A stretch of 64,000 nucleotides of DNA from Nocardia aurea (GTDB lineage: Bacteria; Actinomycetota; Actinomycetes; Mycobacteriales; Mycobacteriaceae): assembly GCF_003123685.1 (NCBI RefSeq), contig NZ_QCYJ01000127.1, positions 593,095-657,094 on the forward strand, read 5' to 3'. A program made the position numbers and the translations under genes. Positions 63,043-64,000 of the stretch are shown one piece after another (the first letter of the stretch is position 1; every line of letters begins with the position of its first letter). The notes beneath the pieces are model-generated. The model saw only the letters and a list, made by a program, of their open reading frames with translations, had not been told where the DNA came from and made no database searches.

Positions 63043-63075
63043 TGTGTACGGTACACACAATATGTATGGTGCACA
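63043..63075. promoter_or_regulatory. Paired MarR-type operator sites
   Basis: TGTGTACGGTACACA (63043-63057), with a GTGTAC/GTACAC palindrome, and TATGTATGGTGCACA (63061-63075) are 15-bp sites matching at 12 positions, 18 bp apart in direct order. They sit between the divergent MFS and MarR starts. Confidence 0.65.
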
Positions 63076-63112
63076 ATTTGCTTTGCCGACACCGGACCGA
63101 CATAGTGGTGCA

Positions 63113-63595
63113 ATGTCAGACCAGGCCCGCGTCGACAGCACGGCGCTGCGGCGGCTCGTCTTCGAACTGACGCTGCTCTCCCGGCACTACCCCGCTTCCA
63201 TGTTGCGCCGTCCCGGATTCCAGCTCGACCGTTCCGCCTACGTCATCCTGACCCGGCTCGAACTCGACGCCCCGCTGAGCCTGCGCGAGTTGTCCGACGC
63301 GCTCCAGCTGGACATCTCGACCATCAACCGCCAGATCGCCGCCATGCTGAAACAGGATCTGGTGGAACGCGAATCGGATCCGGACGGCGGTATCGCACGC
63401 AAGATCCGCGCCAGCGACAAGGGATTACAGGCACTCGACGACGACCGGGCCCGCAGCTACGAGGGCATCGGCAACGTCGTCGCCGACTGGGCCGAAGCCG
63501 ACGTCGCCCAATTGAGTTCGCTCATCACACGATTCAACCAGTCCATCGAGGCGCTCGAGCAGAACCGGTGGCCGCGGCCACTCGAGGAGATCTAG
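63113..63595 (+). CDS. MarR-family transcriptional regulator
   Basis: A 160-residue MarR repressor. The winged HTH covers about 40-105 (AYVILTRLELDAPLSLRELSDALQLDISTINRQIAAMLKQDLVERESDPDGG). ATG 63113 is favoured by the family's start and by a CATAGT box 6 nt upstream; the in-frame ATG at 63029 overlaps the operators. It presumably represses the divergent MFS pump and itself. Confidence 0.88.
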   Translation: MSDQARVDSTALRRLVFELTLLSRHYPASMLRRPGFQLDRSAYVILTRLELDAPLSLRELSDALQLDISTINRQIAAMLKQDLVERESDPDGGIARKIRASDKGLQALDDDRARSYEGIGNVVADWAEADVAQLSSLITRFNQSIEALEQNRWPRPLEEI

Positions 63596-63631
63596 CCGCA
63601 ATGCCGCGCAGTTAGGGGTCGTGCCTGGTTG

Positions 63632-64000
63632 TCAACCGGGCGCGGTCTGGATGTTGATTTCTGCTCGGTAGTTGGTGCGGTCGATTCCTGTTCGGGCTTG
63701 GTGTTTGGAGTTCGAGCGTTTGACGACGCGGGGACTGACTCTGATTCTGCGGGCGGGCAGTAGATCGTCCAGGACTGCGCGGCCGATTCGCCCGATCAAG
63801 TCGATGACGGTATCGGTGATGACGCCTGCGGCGTGGATGACTTGGTCTCGGGCGGCGTTCAGGGCGATGGTGAAGCCGGCTCGGTCGGGGGTGGCCGTGG
63901 GGTGGTTGGTAGGTGATGAGCAGTGCGTAGACCTCTTGGGCGATCCCGGCCGGGGTGCGGGCTCGCAGGACCCGTCCGCCGAGGATGCTGGATTTCAGTT
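63632..64000 (-). pseudogene. IS4-type transposase, decayed C-terminal fragment
   Basis: On the minus strand two frames encode pieces of one transposase. From the right edge to about 63905 one frame reads LKSSILGGRVLRARTPAGI then AQEVYALLITYQ. After a frame change, the other reads TATPDRAGFTIALNAARDQV and continues to NYRAEINIQTAPG before the TGA at 63634-63632. The join near 63900-63910 lacks a stretch that intact relatives have, as I recall them, so a small deletion broke the frame. The N-terminal part lies beyond the window. Confidence 0.75.

Overview
The window is high-GC actinobacterial DNA. It carries hallmark genes of the mycolic-acid group (Corynebacteriales): gpgS, glgM, mshB, fbiC, lpqW-like, pimE, folP2 and the sigE-rseA-htrA-tatB block. 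Gene content, and much of the gene order, follows the Mycobacterium tuberculosis segment from about Rv1159 (pimE) to Rv1239c (corA). Several insertions are absent from M. tuberculosis, which points to a Nocardia or close relative (genus inferred, moderate confidence). GTG starts are common. So are ATGA/GTGA gene overlaps and leaderless promoters, in which a TANNNT -10 box ends 5-8 nt before the start codon.

Layout. 1-3.7 kb: Mg2+/stress genes (CorA end, SUFU-domain, GSP17M-like, a soluble MgtE-N/CBS protein, DUF1003). 3.8-6.2 kb: two tandem secreted lytic transglycosylases. 6.2-9.9 kb: mrp, a DivIVA-like membrane protein, tag, a 55-aa DUF3117 protein and an RlmA-like methyltransferase. 9.9-12.5 kb: divergent glgM/glgC. 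12.5-14.3 kb: an accessory patch with two tiny membrane proteins sharing a C-terminal CEPFC motif, palindromic repeats and a DUF6545 membrane protein. 14.3-18.6 kb: O-methyltransferase, then sigE-rseA-htrA-tatB (envelope stress and Tat export). 18.6-21.5 kb: an HTH regulator with an operator over its own promoter, a small membrane protein and XdhC. 21.5-29 kb: folP2-gpgS, fadD6, two LOG proteins, dapE and dapD. 29-34 kb: PPOX enzyme, fadD36, and a TetR gene between two MpaB/DUF2236 oxygenases. 34-38.2 kb: proline catabolism, dapC and ferredoxin.

38.4-48 kb: Uma2 nuclease, fbiC (F420), a PH-domain membrane pair, a Tat-exported bicovalent flavoenzyme and a KimA-like permease. 47.7-53.1 kb (minus strand): typA, lpqW-like, mshB, a 52-aa protein missed by length cut-offs and a membrane protein. 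53.2-59.8 kb: a Cys/Lys-rich 58-aa protein, phhB, pimE, a secreted protein, a nine-residue Ser/Ile/Gly repeat protein, a DUF1906 protein, an internally duplicated protein and a CHAP protein. 59.8-63.6 kb: MDMPI protein, WYL regulator, and an MFS pump divergent from a MarR repressor with paired operators. The window ends in a decayed IS4-type transposase.

Functional themes are envelope biogenesis and stress (sigE operon, transglycosylases, pimE, lpqW, gpgS), alpha-glucan synthesis (glgC/glgM), lysine/DAP synthesis (dapC, dapD, dapE) and redox cofactors (F420, mycothiol). I found no CRISPR array, rRNA, tRNA, prophage or obvious defence island. The most unusual material is in the small-protein and repeat loci listed under findings.
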